Below are positions 27,254 through 36,724 of a stretch of DNA of 64,000 nucleotides, in pieces. The position numbers and the translations under genes were made by a program. A model generated the notes under the pieces. That model made no database searches. It was not told where the DNA came from and worked only from the letters and a program-made list of their open reading frames with translations. The stretch is from NCBI GenBank assembly GCA_031315915.1, contig JALDRK010000002.1, positions 142,889 through 206,888 of the forward strand. The letters run 5' to 3'. Numbering within the stretch: the first letter of the stretch is position 1; the number at the start of each line of letters is the position of its first letter. Source of the DNA: Nitrospirales bacterium. GTDB lineage: Bacteria; Nitrospirota; Nitrospiria; Nitrospirales; UBA8639.

Positions 27254-27396
27254 ATTCAGAGCATGTAAATACGCCATACCCAGCAAATTCTCCGGGGTTT
27301 TTTGTTGCATCACGTTCAAGCCTTAGACTATTACCTCTTAACCCTGCGATCGACTTTGGTGGTTGAACCCTACTGACTTTTTCCTCATTCCCTTTA

Positions 27397-27735
27397 ATGT
27401 CAGAAGCGCAGATAGCCGGAAGCATCAGACAAAATCACGACCTGCACCCCCTTCTTCAACAATGCACGCAAGCCATCGTCGATCATTTCCACGCCGCCTA
27501 CCCACAGATCTGCCCCCTTCGATCTCTCAAACACATTCACGGTTCAAAAAAAGTCCCGGTGGTTGTTCTCAGTTCCTCGGATGATCCCCATGACATTACC
27601 GCTTGCCACCGGGACGGAGCCAATACCTATTTGGTCAAACGCCCAATTTTGAAGGATTGGTCAATTCCATGCGAGCATTTCGAATTTTTTGGTTGGAAAC
27701 AGTCAAACATCCGGTCTACTGAACAAGGTCTATAG
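27397..27735 (+). pseudogene. Chimeric relic: GAF-sensor N-terminus joined to a receiver C-terminus
   Basis: The first 40 codons (AGSIRQNHDLHPLLQQCTQA) match the opening of GAF-domain sensor kinases. From codon 49 the sequence switches to the second half of a receiver: VPVVVLSSSDDPHDITACHR, then DGANTYLVKRP with the conserved Lys, and EHFEFFGW. The parts of both proteins between them are missing, so I infer an internal deletion fusing two adjacent signalling genes. It keeps an open frame but has no phospho-acceptor Asp, so any product should not act as a receiver. Confidence 0.6.
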
Positions 27736-27770
27736 GAAACTGTCATCACTTGAAGAACTAAGGAGACGAA

Positions 27771-28257
27771 ATGCCTTCCGCCTTTTCTCCAAAAGAAACC
27801 ATGTTCCTGGCGGATGATAGATCTGAAGACACAGAAACCATCCGCCGCAGTTTTCTCAAGTCGGGATGCCACAACACCATCGTCCATTTTGAAAACGGAG
27901 ACGACTCCCTCTCCTGTTTATTTGCAAACACCTTCGATGCCAGCGACTCTTCACAGTATTTCCATTTCTCAGAGATTATTCTTTTTATTCTTTGGGATCT
28001 GAATATGTCCGATACTGCCCCGCCAAAGAACTCCTCCAGAAAATTAAGTCCGACCCTCGACTCAAAAAATTCCCGTCATCGTTCATGCTACTTCATCGGA
28101 CAAACGCGACATCGAATTCTGTTACAATAGGGGAACCAAGAATTATATCGTCAAACTTGTGGAACCCGATGGACTTCTGAAGGCCATCTCCCGGCTGAAA
28201 AATACAGGCCTGAAATTGTGGTTTCGCCAAAAATTCATTAATGTCTCCAATGAATAA
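27771..28257 (+). pseudogene. Response regulator (CheY-like, Rcp1 type) broken by frameshifts
   Basis: The ATG at 27771 opens a receiver: ETMFLADDRSEDTETIRRSF, then FILWDLNMSD with the acceptor Asp. The frame is lost right after MSDT. The next block, KELLQKIKSDPRLKK, is in the second frame. The final block, PVIVHATSSDKRDIEFCYNRG through YIVKLVEPDGLLKAISRL to a stop at 28255, is in the third. The second shift lies in a run of six A residues near 28070. All blocks together cover a full single-domain Rcp1-like regulator, the kind usually beside phytochrome-type or hybrid kinases. Confidence 0.85.
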
Positions 28258-28352
28258 ATTTCGAGTGTAGGAATGGTCCAAGCATGAGTACCGCCACCTC
28301 CCATTTGTGTAAAGCATTCTTCACACACTTCGTTTAAGCTACCGAGCCGAAC

Positions 28353-30296
28353 ATGCCTATCGACATGACACAATCGCCACCCTCCAGCCTTCGCATTTTT
28401 ATCATCGATGACAATTCCAATAACCGATCTCTGTATAGCCGATGGATCCGGCGCACAACGCCGCGGAGCCTCGAGATTCAAGAAATGGAAACCGGAGAAG
28501 AGGGGTTGGAAGCCTGTAAACATTCCCTCCCCCACTGCATGCTGTTAGATTGCCAACTTCCGGATATGACAGGCTTGAATTTTCTGAAAAAAGTCCGGCA
28601 CATCCACTCATCATCGAACACTCCCATCATTTTCCTGACAGAACAAGGAAACGAACAAGTGGCTGCTCAGGCGATTAAGCTGGGAGCCCACACTTTTCTC
28701 ATAAAAAGCACCTTGTCGGAAGAATTTCTCTGGCATCATATTGAGCAAGCCATTGCTCAGAGTGTCACCGTGCGTCGGCTCCAAGCCCTTGAACGTCAAT
28801 CCCGCACTATTCTGCAGTCCTCAAGAGACGGATTGATGGTCGTGGATGCTGATGGACTTTGTCGTTTTTCCAACCCTGCAGCCGAGCATCTGCTGCGGAA
28901 AACAACAGAGGAACTGCTCGGCTCGCCCTTTGGCTATTCCATTTTCCAGGAGGAAATACGGGAAATTGTGATCCACCATCCCGACGGCCCGACCACACCC
29001 GTTGAAATGCGAGTGGTGCCCATTGAATGGGACAACGAATCCGCCGCTCTCATTTCATTGCGTGACCTGACCGAGCGCCGAAAAGCCGAAGAAGATCAAA
29101 AACGTCACGAATTGGAACGCCAATATGCACAGAAACTGGAAAGCTTAGGGGTGCTGGCCGGCGGCATCGCGCATGATTTCAATAATTTATTGATGACGGT
29201 GGTGGCCAGGGCGGGTCTGGCCCTACGTTCCCTGCCCAAGGACGATCCAGCTCGTGAACATCTGCGTTTCATAGAAAAGGCCGGATTACGTGGGGGAGAA
29301 TTGGCCAATCAGATGTTGACCTTTGCCGGACAAACTCAATTGAACTTTCAATCCGTAGATTGTTCGCTGCTTTTGAAGGAAATGAAATCAATCATTCGCT
29401 CGGCCGTTTCCAAAAAGATTGCCGTGAACATGGAAACCGCAGCCAACCTGCCACACATCAGAGGAGATCGCGCGCAACTCCGGCAAATGGTCATGAATAT
29501 TACGATTAATGCAGCTGAAGCGATCGGAGACGGAGGCGGGGTAATCACCATTACCACTGAGGCCATGGACTCTTCCACGAAAGACCTCCGACCTTTTCAT
29601 ATCATTGGGGATCTACCCTGGGGACCTTGCGTAAGTGTGCGTATAAGCGACACAGGAAGCGGAATCAAACCCGAGCTGATCCCTAAAATCTTCGACCCGT
29701 TCTTCACGACCAAATTCCCTGGCCGGGGTTTGGGGTTGGCGGCTATCCTCGGCATTATCCGTGCGCACGGCGGGGCATTGGCCGTTCAGAGCCAGGAGGG
29801 TAAGGGGACGGAATTTTGGTTTCTGTTTCCCTTCTCCCAGAAAACTCCCACACCACCCCGTTCAACCAGGCTCACCATTCCTCAGGCACCCCCGGTTTCT
29901 TCCCATTCTCCTAAGATGATCCTCATCGTCGATGATGAAAAAGATGTACTCGAGGCCTGCTCGCTAATTCTCCGGGAAATCGGGATGGAAACGTTGGTCG
30001 CCTCGGATGGGCCATCGGGACTTCAACTGTTCAAACAATACGAACGACACTTGGCCTTCGTACTGGTAGACCTGACCATGCCCCATATGGATGGAGGAAT
30101 GCTCTGCAAGGAGATCCGTCTGCTGAATGCACATGTGCCCCTACTCGTCTCCAGCGGATACACCGAACAGGAAGCCATGAAGCATTTCGCAGGACTTGAA
30201 ATTGTCTCTTTCATTCAAAAACCTTTTCAAGTCGAAGTCCTCATTGAAAAGGTCCAACAATTAACCAGGGCCATGCCTTCTCCCCCGGCCATGTAA
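28353..30296 (+). CDS. Hybrid histidine kinase, REC-PAS-HisKA-HATPase-REC
   Basis: The 647-residue cytoplasmic kinase has no membrane segment. The N-terminal receiver carries Asp66 in MLLDCQLPD. A PAS domain follows (about 145-245, DGLMVVDADGLCRFSNPAA). A coiled linker (RRKAEEDQKRHELERQ) leads to the H box GVLAGGIAHDFNNLL. The ATPase has N box NITINAAEAI, G1 ISDTGSGI and G2 GRGLGLAAILG. A second receiver has FVLVDLTMPHMDGG as acceptor site. The H-box type is the one found in kinases with soluble output. The two broken regulators just upstream may be former partners. Confidence 0.93.
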   Translation: MPIDMTQSPPSSLRIFIIDDNSNNRSLYSRWIRRTTPRSLEIQEMETGEEGLEACKHSLPHCMLLDCQLPDMTGLNFLKKVRHIHSSSNTPIIFLTEQGNEQVAAQAIKLGAHTFLIKSTLSEEFLWHHIEQAIAQSVTVRRLQALERQSRTILQSSRDGLMVVDADGLCRFSNPAAEHLLRKTTEELLGSPFGYSIFQEEIREIVIHHPDGPTTPVEMRVVPIEWDNESAALISLRDLTERRKAEEDQKRHELERQYAQKLESLGVLAGGIAHDFNNLLMTVVARAGLALRSLPKDDPAREHLRFIEKAGLRGGELANQMLTFAGQTQLNFQSVDCSLLLKEMKSIIRSAVSKKIAVNMETAANLPHIRGDRAQLRQMVMNITINAAEAIGDGGGVITITTEAMDSSTKDLRPFHIIGDLPWGPCVSVRISDTGSGIKPELIPKIFDPFFTTKFPGRGLGLAAILGIIRAHGGALAVQSQEGKGTEFWFLFPFSQKTPTPPRSTRLTIPQAPPVSSHSPKMILIVDDEKDVLEACSLILREIGMETLVASDGPSGLQLFKQYERHLAFVLVDLTMPHMDGGMLCKEIRLLNAHVPLLVSSGYTEQEAMKHFAGLEIVSFIQKPFQVEVLIEKVQQLTRAMPSPPAM

Positions 30297-30436
30297 ATCC
30301 ACGGCATGGAAATATTCCTGACCATCCTTTTTTGAATCAACCAGGCAATTCCTGCAACGTAAAACCGTATGCTCCGTTAATGTGTATCAGGCACTCCTCT
30401 CTGGACTTTTTCCAGAATTGCAGACCTTTCTCTTGG

Positions 30437-30841
30437 TTATGGGTATCCGTACCCTCCACTGAGATGCCGCTCAAAGATCGACGAAAGCCCTAAATGATTA
30501 CGGTACAGCGAAGACTTCACCACCGCCTCACGATCAGGAGCCAGCTCTCCGGCCCGTTGAAAATGATAGGTGGCCTCTTGATGCCGCTTGAGTTGATGAA
30601 GCGTCAAGGCTGCATTAAAATGAGCTTCAGGAAAATCGTCATCGATCTGCAACGCCTCTTGAAATTTAACTAAGGCTTTTTCCCATTCCCCTCGCTGGTA
30701 ATAGTCAATACCTGCCAAATTGGCCTGATTGGCCTGCGGATGTGCCAGAGGAAGGGTTGCCAAGGGAATCGATTTGACCATACATCCGGACAAGAAAAAA
30801 GCTACAACCACCACAACCGACGAAAGCCATATATTCTTCAT
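30437..30841 (-). CDS. TPR-repeat lipoprotein
   Basis: Starting at the ATG at 30841, the 134-residue protein has a lipoprotein signal peptide (MKNIWLSSVVVVVAFFLSGC). The lipobox is LSGC, with the Cys near position 20. Two or three tetratricopeptide units follow (GIDYYQRGEWEKALVKFQEA and NAALTLHQLKRHQEATYHFQ). GGGGG/A-type sequence lies upstream as a possible ribosome-binding site. It should be membrane-anchored in the periplasm and serve as a protein-binding scaffold. It is divergent from the reductase gene starting at 30930, with 88 bp between them. Confidence 0.85.
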   Translation of the reverse strand: MKNIWLSSVVVVVAFFLSGCMVKSIPLATLPLAHPQANQANLAGIDYYQRGEWEKALVKFQEALQIDDDFPEAHFNAALTLHQLKRHQEATYHFQRAGELAPDREAVVKSSLYRNHLGLSSIFERHLSGGYGYP

Positions 30842-30929
30842 CTGGTTTCCCCCATGCCATATTCGTCTCGCTCCCAGGCTGATCGTGATAATCCCATAAC
30901 GGAATCTATTATTCTGCAATGTGAGGCGC

Positions 30930-32312
30930 ATGTCACTTTCTCATGATGTCATCGTCATCGGGGGCGGATCTGCCGGATATGCCGCCGCGCGAACGGCCCA
31001 GGCCGAGGGAGCCGATGTGGCGATCATTGACCATGGACCACTTGGCGGTCTCTGTATTCTACGCGGCTGCATGCCCACCAAAGCCATCTTACGATCATCC
31101 GACATTGCCGCACTCATTCGGCGAGCGCCGGAGTTCGGCTTGCACACACACGGCATGCAAGCCAACCTGTCGGCTATTATTGATCGGAAAAACCGGTTAA
31201 TCAAGGCGTTTGCCGATGACCGCATTCAATCCCTCACGGATAGCCGATTCACCCTGTACCATGAACGGGCACATTTTCTCTCCCCATCGGAACTCCAAGT
31301 AGGCCCCCAACGTATATCGGCCAAGAACATTATCATCGCCACCGGCTCGGTCGTGGCCAACCCCGACATCAAAGGCCTTGAAGAAGTTGGCTATCTCACC
31401 AGCGACGACGCGCTCGAATTATCCACGGTACCGGAATCACTGATTGTCCTGGGCGGCGGACCGGTCGGATTGGAATTGGCACAGTTTTTTTCACGCATTG
31501 GTGTCCAAGTCACCCTCTTACAACGAAGCGACCATGTTCTTTCCGATTCGGATGAAGACCTGGCACGTCCGGTAGAGACCCGCTTCCGTGAGGAAGGCTT
31601 GCAGGTCTTTACCGGAACGGCGATTCATGAGATCACGGCTGCGGGGATACTCAAAATCGTTCATTTCCTCCACAAAGGGCAGCCGCAACAGGCCACGGCC
31701 AGTACTATTTTGCAAGCCTTGGGACGGCGACCCAACATTGACGGATTACATGTGGAAGCTGCTCAACTGTTGCTCCAAAAAGGGAAAATTGTGGTGGATA
31801 GCACCATGCGAACCTCCCAACCTCACATCTATGCCGTGGGGGATGTGAATGGCCTGCATGAAATCGTGCATATTGCGATTGAGCAGGGGGAGATCGCGGG
31901 ATGGAACGCCACGCATCCAACCCAATCTCCCAAGCATTTTGACGAACGACTCAAAGCCCAAGTGGTGTTCACTGATCCGCAAATAGCCAGTGTCGGGCTT
32001 TCAGAGAAAGAATGCAAAAAAAACGACATCTCCTACCTGGTTGCCTCGTACCCATTTAACGACCATGGCAAATCGCTGTGTTTAGGTGAGACCCACGGGC
32101 ACGTCAAAGTGTTATGCGATCCACACAGCGGAACGATACTTGGAGGCCATATCGTAGGGCCTGAGGCCTCTGAACTCATCCATGAACTGATTGCCGTCAT
32201 GTATTTTTCAGGAACCGTACGCGACCTGTTCCGCATACCTCACTATCATCCAACCCTGGCTGAAATCCTGACCTACCCGGCAGAAGAACTGATCAATCAA
32301 CTTCTTCACTAA
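30930..32312 (+). CDS. Flavoprotein disulfide reductase (dihydrolipoamide dehydrogenase/mercuric reductase family)
   Basis: The 460-residue FAD/NAD(P)H disulfide oxidoreductase begins MSLSHDVIVIGGGSAGYAAA. The redox-active pair is in GGLCILRGCMPTK (C-x4-C). The NAD loop is VLGGGPVGLELAQFFSRIG, and the C-terminal interface domain contains HYHPTLAEIL with the His-Glu dyad base. The pair plus dyad is complete, so it should be an active dithiol reductase. No lipoyl complex genes adjoin, so the substrate is unknown. A related enzyme lies at 33291. The ATG at 30930 is used because the upstream codon is GTG. Confidence 0.92.
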   Translation: MSLSHDVIVIGGGSAGYAAARTAQAEGADVAIIDHGPLGGLCILRGCMPTKAILRSSDIAALIRRAPEFGLHTHGMQANLSAIIDRKNRLIKAFADDRIQSLTDSRFTLYHERAHFLSPSELQVGPQRISAKNIIIATGSVVANPDIKGLEEVGYLTSDDALELSTVPESLIVLGGGPVGLELAQFFSRIGVQVTLLQRSDHVLSDSDEDLARPVETRFREEGLQVFTGTAIHEITAAGILKIVHFLHKGQPQQATASTILQALGRRPNIDGLHVEAAQLLLQKGKIVVDSTMRTSQPHIYAVGDVNGLHEIVHIAIEQGEIAGWNATHPTQSPKHFDERLKAQVVFTDPQIASVGLSEKECKKNDISYLVASYPFNDHGKSLCLGETHGHVKVLCDPHSGTILGGHIVGPEASELIHELIAVMYFSGTVRDLFRIPHYHPTLAEILTYPAEELINQLLH

Positions 32313-32502
32313 GGAGGCACGTCGAATTCCCTGAAAATCTTGCCTCATAGGATTCCATCCGTAACAAATGAGTGCATTTCCGGACTACAGGAGGAATTCC
32401 AGAAGTGATCGGACACCCCGCAAATTCATTTGGAAGGATGTCTTCTGCATTTCCATCTCACGAGTCATGGCTTCGGCAAAGAAAAACACTGGAGGATTGA
32501 GT

Positions 32503-33255
32503 ATGAAAACGCACATAATGGAGTCCAACATGGTATCACCCTCTTCATCTGCTCCCCCATCCTCCCAGCGTGCCTATGGCAAAGCGGTCATTGCGCTCGT
32601 GTTGCTGGCAGGTATCGGGGTATTTTTCTTTTTTGATTTAGGGCGCTTTCTTTCGCTGGAAACGCTCAAAGCGAACCGGGACGCCCTACTCGGATACACG
32701 GAATCCCATTTTGGGCTGGCCATAGCGTTATTCATCGGCATTTATATTTTGCAAACCGCGTTCTCTCTACCTGGAGGCGCCATCCTGACATTGACCGGCG
32801 GATTCTTATTCGGAAGCCTGTTAGGTACGCTGGCTGTGAATATCGGTGCCACCATCGGCGCCACATTGGCATTTCTCGCCGCACGATATCTCTTGCGGGA
32901 CTGGGTTGAAAATAAATTTGGAGATCGTCTGGGATCGATCCAGGCAGGATTCGCCAAAAATGCCTTCAGCTACCTGATGACTCTCCGTTTGATCCCGGCC
33001 TTTCCGTTTTTCCTGGTCAATCTGGTCTCTGGGTTAACACGCGTCAATCTCGGCACGTATGCATTCGCTACATCCATCGGTATTATTCCGGGAAGTTTCG
33101 TCTTCGCGTTTGCCGGTCGGCAACTGGGAACCATCAATTCTTTGAGAGAAATTGCCTCTCCTCCTGTTCTCTTGGCCTTTACGTTATTGGGATTGTTAGC
33201 ATTATTACCAATCGCCTATCGCAAATGGGGGCCGAAAAAAGAGCCGTTGGGTTAG
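32503..33255 (+). CDS. TVP38/TMEM64 family membrane protein
   Basis: From the ATG at 32503, preceded by GGAGG seven bases upstream, the protein has 250 residues with about six membrane segments. The first is AVIALVLLAGIGVFFFF. The SNARE-associated (VTT) domain signature is clear: FSLPGGAILTLTGGFLFG, then the RLIPAFPFFLVNLVSGLTRV re-entrant loop and GIIPGSFVFAFAG. Family members belong to the DedA superfamily and have been linked to lipid or ion transport. It is followed after 35 bp by a mercuric-reductase-like flavoprotein, a pairing found widely in bacteria. Confidence 0.92.
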   Translation: MKTHIMESNMVSPSSSAPPSSQRAYGKAVIALVLLAGIGVFFFFDLGRFLSLETLKANRDALLGYTESHFGLAIALFIGIYILQTAFSLPGGAILTLTGGFLFGSLLGTLAVNIGATIGATLAFLAARYLLRDWVENKFGDRLGSIQAGFAKNAFSYLMTLRLIPAFPFFLVNLVSGLTRVNLGTYAFATSIGIIPGSFVFAFAGRQLGTINSLREIASPPVLLAFTLLGLLALLPIAYRKWGPKKEPLG

Positions 33256-33290
33256 GGGCCACGCACGTACTCACACATTCGAGGAACTCC

Positions 33291-34841
33291 ATGACATCCC
33301 CTCACACATCTACCCACTACGGGTCCATGCTTCCCCAGGACCAGTTCAATCAGGAATTGGTAAACAATGTGCACCCCCCTCAATGGCGCAATCCAACACC
33401 ATCCGGACGGTATAACCTGGTCGTCATCGGAGCCGGGACCGCTGGATTGGTGACCGCAGCCATCGCCTCGGCACTGGGTGCCAAAGTGGCACTGATTGAA
33501 CGACACCTGATGGGCGGAGATTGTCTGAACGTTGGATGCGTGCCTTCCAAGGGCATCATTCGAGCCGCGAAAGCCTGGACCGCCGTCCGGGAAGCGGAAC
33601 AGTTTGGCGTGCATGTGTCCGGTGAGGTGAAACGTGATTTTGGTGCAGCCATGGCCCGCATGCGAAAACTCCGGGCCCAAATCAGTCATGTTGACTCGGC
33701 TCATCGCTATACCAAACTGGGGGTGGATGTTTTCATCGGCAATGGCCGGTTCACCAGCTCCGACACGATCGATGTGGATGGCACGACCCTTCAGTTTGCC
33801 AAAGCCGTCATTTGTACCGGAGCCCGCGCCGCAGTCCCGTCGATCCCAGGATTAGCCCAAACGTCGTATCTCACCAACGAAACCATCTTTTCCCTGACGG
33901 AACTGCCACGGAAATTGGGAGTCATCGGTGCGGGTCCTATTGGGTGTGAGCTGGCCCAATCGTTCGCCCGATTCGGCAGCCAAGTCTATTTAGTGGAAGC
34001 GATGCACGGTATTCTTCCCAATGAAGATCGCGATGCCGCCGACATCGTGGAGGAATCGCTTCTCCGGGACGGGATACAGCTGCTGTGTTGCGGGAAGGAC
34101 TTGAAAATTCAATCTGCCAACGGAAACAAACACCTTTCGGTTGCCTCACATGGTCAACAATATGATATCCCGGTGGACGAAATTCTGGTTGGGGTCGGCC
34201 GCAGCCCCAACATCGAAGGATTGGGCCTAGAGACTGTTGGTGTGGAATTCGAGAAATCCGGGGTGAAGGTCAACCATCGCCTGCAAACCAGCAACCCCCG
34301 CATCTTTGCCGCAGGGGACATCTGCTCTCCATTCAAATTCACGCATACAGCCGATGCCCAGGCGCAAATCGTCATACAGAACGCGCTGTTTCCTCATCCG
34401 TTCGGTCTAGGTTATGCCAGCACGAACAATTTGGTCATCCCCTGGGCTACCTATACCCAGCCGGAAATTGCCCATGTCGGTCTCTATGAAAAGGATGCGG
34501 AAGCCAAGGGCATCCCCATCGACACATTCACGTTTCATCTCAATGAAGTCGATCGAGCCATTCTGGATGGAGAGGACAAGGGCTTCGCCAGAGTGCATGT
34601 TAAAAAAGGCACGGACACCATTCTTGGAGCGACGATCGTGGCTTCCCATGCAGGCGATATGATCAGTGGATTCACCCTCGCCATAAAAGGAGGCCTTGGC
34701 CTCAATACCATCGCCAGCACCATTCACCCCTATCCCACGCAAGCAGAGGTCGTCAAAAAAACCGCGAATGCCTGGCGAAAAACGACCCTGACCGAGGGGA
34801 AGAAACGATTCCTGAAAAAACTGTTTTCCTGGCAGCGCTAG
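33291..34841 (+). CDS. Mercuric reductase-like FAD/NAD(P)-dependent oxidoreductase
   Basis: The 516-residue flavoprotein starts at 33291, with GAGGA ahead of it. An N-terminal leader of about 45 residues precedes YNLVVIGAGTAGLVTAAIAS. The redox pair is in GGDCLNVGCVPSKG (C-x4-C). The second nucleotide loop is GVIGAGPIGCELAQSF, and the C-terminal domain has IHPYPTQAEV with the catalytic His. It lacks the N-terminal MerA metal-binding domain and the C-terminal Cys-Cys pair of true mercuric reductases (it ends FLKKLFSWQR), so mercury reduction is doubtful. Linkage to the TVP38 gene suggests a membrane-related redox role. Confidence 0.92.
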   Translation: MTSPHTSTHYGSMLPQDQFNQELVNNVHPPQWRNPTPSGRYNLVVIGAGTAGLVTAAIASALGAKVALIERHLMGGDCLNVGCVPSKGIIRAAKAWTAVREAEQFGVHVSGEVKRDFGAAMARMRKLRAQISHVDSAHRYTKLGVDVFIGNGRFTSSDTIDVDGTTLQFAKAVICTGARAAVPSIPGLAQTSYLTNETIFSLTELPRKLGVIGAGPIGCELAQSFARFGSQVYLVEAMHGILPNEDRDAADIVEESLLRDGIQLLCCGKDLKIQSANGNKHLSVASHGQQYDIPVDEILVGVGRSPNIEGLGLETVGVEFEKSGVKVNHRLQTSNPRIFAAGDICSPFKFTHTADAQAQIVIQNALFPHPFGLGYASTNNLVIPWATYTQPEIAHVGLYEKDAEAKGIPIDTFTFHLNEVDRAILDGEDKGFARVHVKKGTDTILGATIVASHAGDMISGFTLAIKGGLGLNTIASTIHPYPTQAEVVKKTANAWRKTTLTEGKKRFLKKLFSWQR

Positions 34842-34856
34842 TTGTCTCCTAACGAT

Positions 34857-35621
34857 ATGACACGTGGCCTTTGCATCACAGTTGGCTTACCTGGAATCTA
34901 CTTGGCTTCGCTTCTATTTGGTACTTCAACCCCTTCTGCTTTGGCCAACCCCGAACAGCGTCTGAACGTAGGGGAATTTTCATCGGCTCAGGCAGGAGGA
35001 TCCTTGCCCAAAGGGTGGCAACCCTTGACCTTTGAAAAGATTCCGGAACATACCCGGTACGAACTTGTCAGCGACGAGGGGCAAGTAGTCGTGAAAGCCA
35101 CGAGCCATCAAAGCTCCTCCGGACTTACTCGCGAGATCACGATTAATCCCAAGGACTATCCGGTAGTTGAATGGCGCTGGAAGGTCAAAAATATTTTAGC
35201 AGAAGGAGACGTGACCAAAAAGTCGGGGGATGATTACCCTGCCCGCCTGTACATTACCTTTGAATATGACAACTCGAAAGTGGGATTTTTCGAAAAAATC
35301 AAATACGAAACGATCAAATTGGTCTATGGCAAATATCCCCCCATCGGGGCCATTAATTATATATGGGAAAGCACCAGCCCCATCGGCACAGTCCTTCCCA
35401 ATCCCTACACCGACCGGGTGAGCATGTTTGTGATTGAAAGCGGTTCCCGGAAACTCAACCAATGGATAGTGGAGGAACGGAATATTCTTGAGGACTATAG
35501 AAGGGCTTTTGGGGAAGATCCCCCAAACATCTCAGGAGTGGCCATTATGACGGACACCGATAACACCAAGGAATCAGCCGTGGCCTATTATGGGGATATT
35601 GTGTTTAAACGATCGCGGTAA
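34857..35621 (+). CDS. DUF3047 secreted protein
   Basis: The 254-residue protein has a signal peptide (LCITVGLPGIYLASLLFG) with cleavage after SALA. The mature part has the DUF3047 hallmarks: YPVVEWRWKVKNIL and GDDYPARLYITFEYD, followed by NYIWESTSPIG and the C-terminal ISGVAIMTDTDNTKESAVAYYGDI. The family is periplasmic, beta-sandwich-like and of unknown function. It starts 15 bp after the reductase stop, so the TVP38, reductase and DUF3047 genes probably form one transcript. Confidence 0.9.
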   Translation: MTRGLCITVGLPGIYLASLLFGTSTPSALANPEQRLNVGEFSSAQAGGSLPKGWQPLTFEKIPEHTRYELVSDEGQVVVKATSHQSSSGLTREITINPKDYPVVEWRWKVKNILAEGDVTKKSGDDYPARLYITFEYDNSKVGFFEKIKYETIKLVYGKYPPIGAINYIWESTSPIGTVLPNPYTDRVSMFVIESGSRKLNQWIVEERNILEDYRRAFGEDPPNISGVAIMTDTDNTKESAVAYYGDIVFKRSR

Positions 35622-35696
35622 ACGGAAGAAGCTCAACGAACGTCTTTGGGAGAACCGGTGAGTTGGGTTCTCGTGTTTCTGATATGTCTCACGTTT

Positions 35697-36272
35697 TCAA
35701 TACTTCGGCTCCTGTCCCCTTTTCCATTTAATATTACATCCCGCACTTGGTCGTTGTGCCTCGGCAACCGGCCGTCCGGCAAAAACCGCGTCCAAAGCTG
35801 AGCGGAGATCCTTACCTGTCACCGGCTTGCCATTTCCCGGACGACTCTCATCCAACTGCCCGCGATAGACCAGGCGCCGATCTTGATCAAATAAGAAAAA
35901 GTCAGGAGTGCACGCGGCGGTAAAGGCTCTTGCCACGGACTGGGATTCGTCGTAACACAAGGGGAACGTGAATCCCATTTCCTTGACCATTTCTGCCAAC
36001 GGTCCCGGAGCATCTAATGGATAGGTATGGGCATCATTACTGCTAATGGCGATGAAACTCACAGGTTTCGCTTGATAATCTCTCCCCAGTCTGGCCAGTT
36101 CTTCCTTGATGTGCACCACATACGGGCAGTGTCGACAAATAAACATCACAAGCACAAGCTCGTTTGGTGTTAAACGTTGCGAATCGACCGTATGCCCCGA
36201 ACACACATCAGGCAATTGAAAGTCGGGCATGGTAGTACCCAGAGCTAACATCGTGGATATCGTTAAGGCCAT
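35697..36272 (-). CDS. Thioredoxin-fold redoxin (AhpC/TSA-like)
   Basis: The 191-residue protein has the thioredoxin fold with the active site MFICRHCPYVVH (C-x2-C). GFTFPLCYDESQSVARAF follows, then the cis-Pro in CTPDFFLFDQ. This is the YfiH/'thioredoxin family protein' subgroup often annotated as a redoxin. There is no signal peptide, so it should be cytoplasmic. The ATG at 36272 is preceded by GAGGGA. It converges with the DUF3047 gene. Confidence 0.88.
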   Translation of the reverse strand: MALTISTMLALGTTMPDFQLPDVCSGHTVDSQRLTPNELVLVMFICRHCPYVVHIKEELARLGRDYQAKPVSFIAISSNDAHTYPLDAPGPLAEMVKEMGFTFPLCYDESQSVARAFTAACTPDFFLFDQDRRLVYRGQLDESRPGNGKPVTGKDLRSALDAVFAGRPVAEAQRPSAGCNIKWKRGQEPKY

Positions 36273-36409
36273 TATTCCCTCACTACAAGATTTCCATAAT
36301 TCTATCCGGCCTACCTGGATTCTTTTTCAACCCTCGGCACATGATCATCAACGACAACCGTACATCAGGATTCTTGAGCTTCAGACAATCCCCGACGGCA
36401 TCAGTCACG

Positions 36410-36724
36410 TCACTTCTTTTCCTCAGCACAATCTGAAGACAGACCACGATTGACATTCCAATCCGTGAATCGTCGATGCAGTTGGGCTTTGACATGGGGA
36501 GGGGTGGGATCAGGAGGTAATCGCCGAAGCGTGGAAATGGTGTACCTCATTTGTTTCAAAAAATTCCTGCAGGCAACACACAGCCCGAGATGCATGTGAA
36601 AACGGATGCGTTGCGTCAGGGACAAGGCACCGTCCAGATAGTCGGTCACCAATGCGGCCACCTCCTGACAGGAAAGATTTCCGATCATATAGGCCATGAG
36701 TCGTTGTCTGAAATGGTGATTCAT
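36410..36724 (-). CDS. Zinc-finger anti-sigma factor (ZAS type)
   Basis: The 104-residue protein carries the anti-sigma zinc-binding pattern: LSCQEVAALVTDYLDGAL, then H-x3-C-x2-C in HMHLGLCVACRNF. It has no membrane segment, so it is a soluble ZAS protein that likely holds the neighbouring ECF sigma factor until a redox or other signal. Its start overlaps the sigma gene stop by four bases (36721-36724), coupling the two. Confidence 0.9.
   Translation of the reverse strand: MNHHFRQRLMAYMIGNLSCQEVAALVTDYLDGALSLTQRIRFHMHLGLCVACRNFLKQMRYTISTLRRLPPDPTPPHVKAQLHRRFTDWNVNRGLSSDCAEEKK

Noticed and set aside
33291..34841. A functional mercury-resistance operon
   Set aside because: The reductase lacks the metal-binding N-terminus and C-terminal cysteines, and no merR, merT or merP is nearby.
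35649..35671. GAGAACC/GGTTCTC hairpin after the DUF3047 gene as a terminator
   Set aside because: The 7-bp stem is followed by GTGTTTCTG and not a clear T tract; the evidence is too weak to list.
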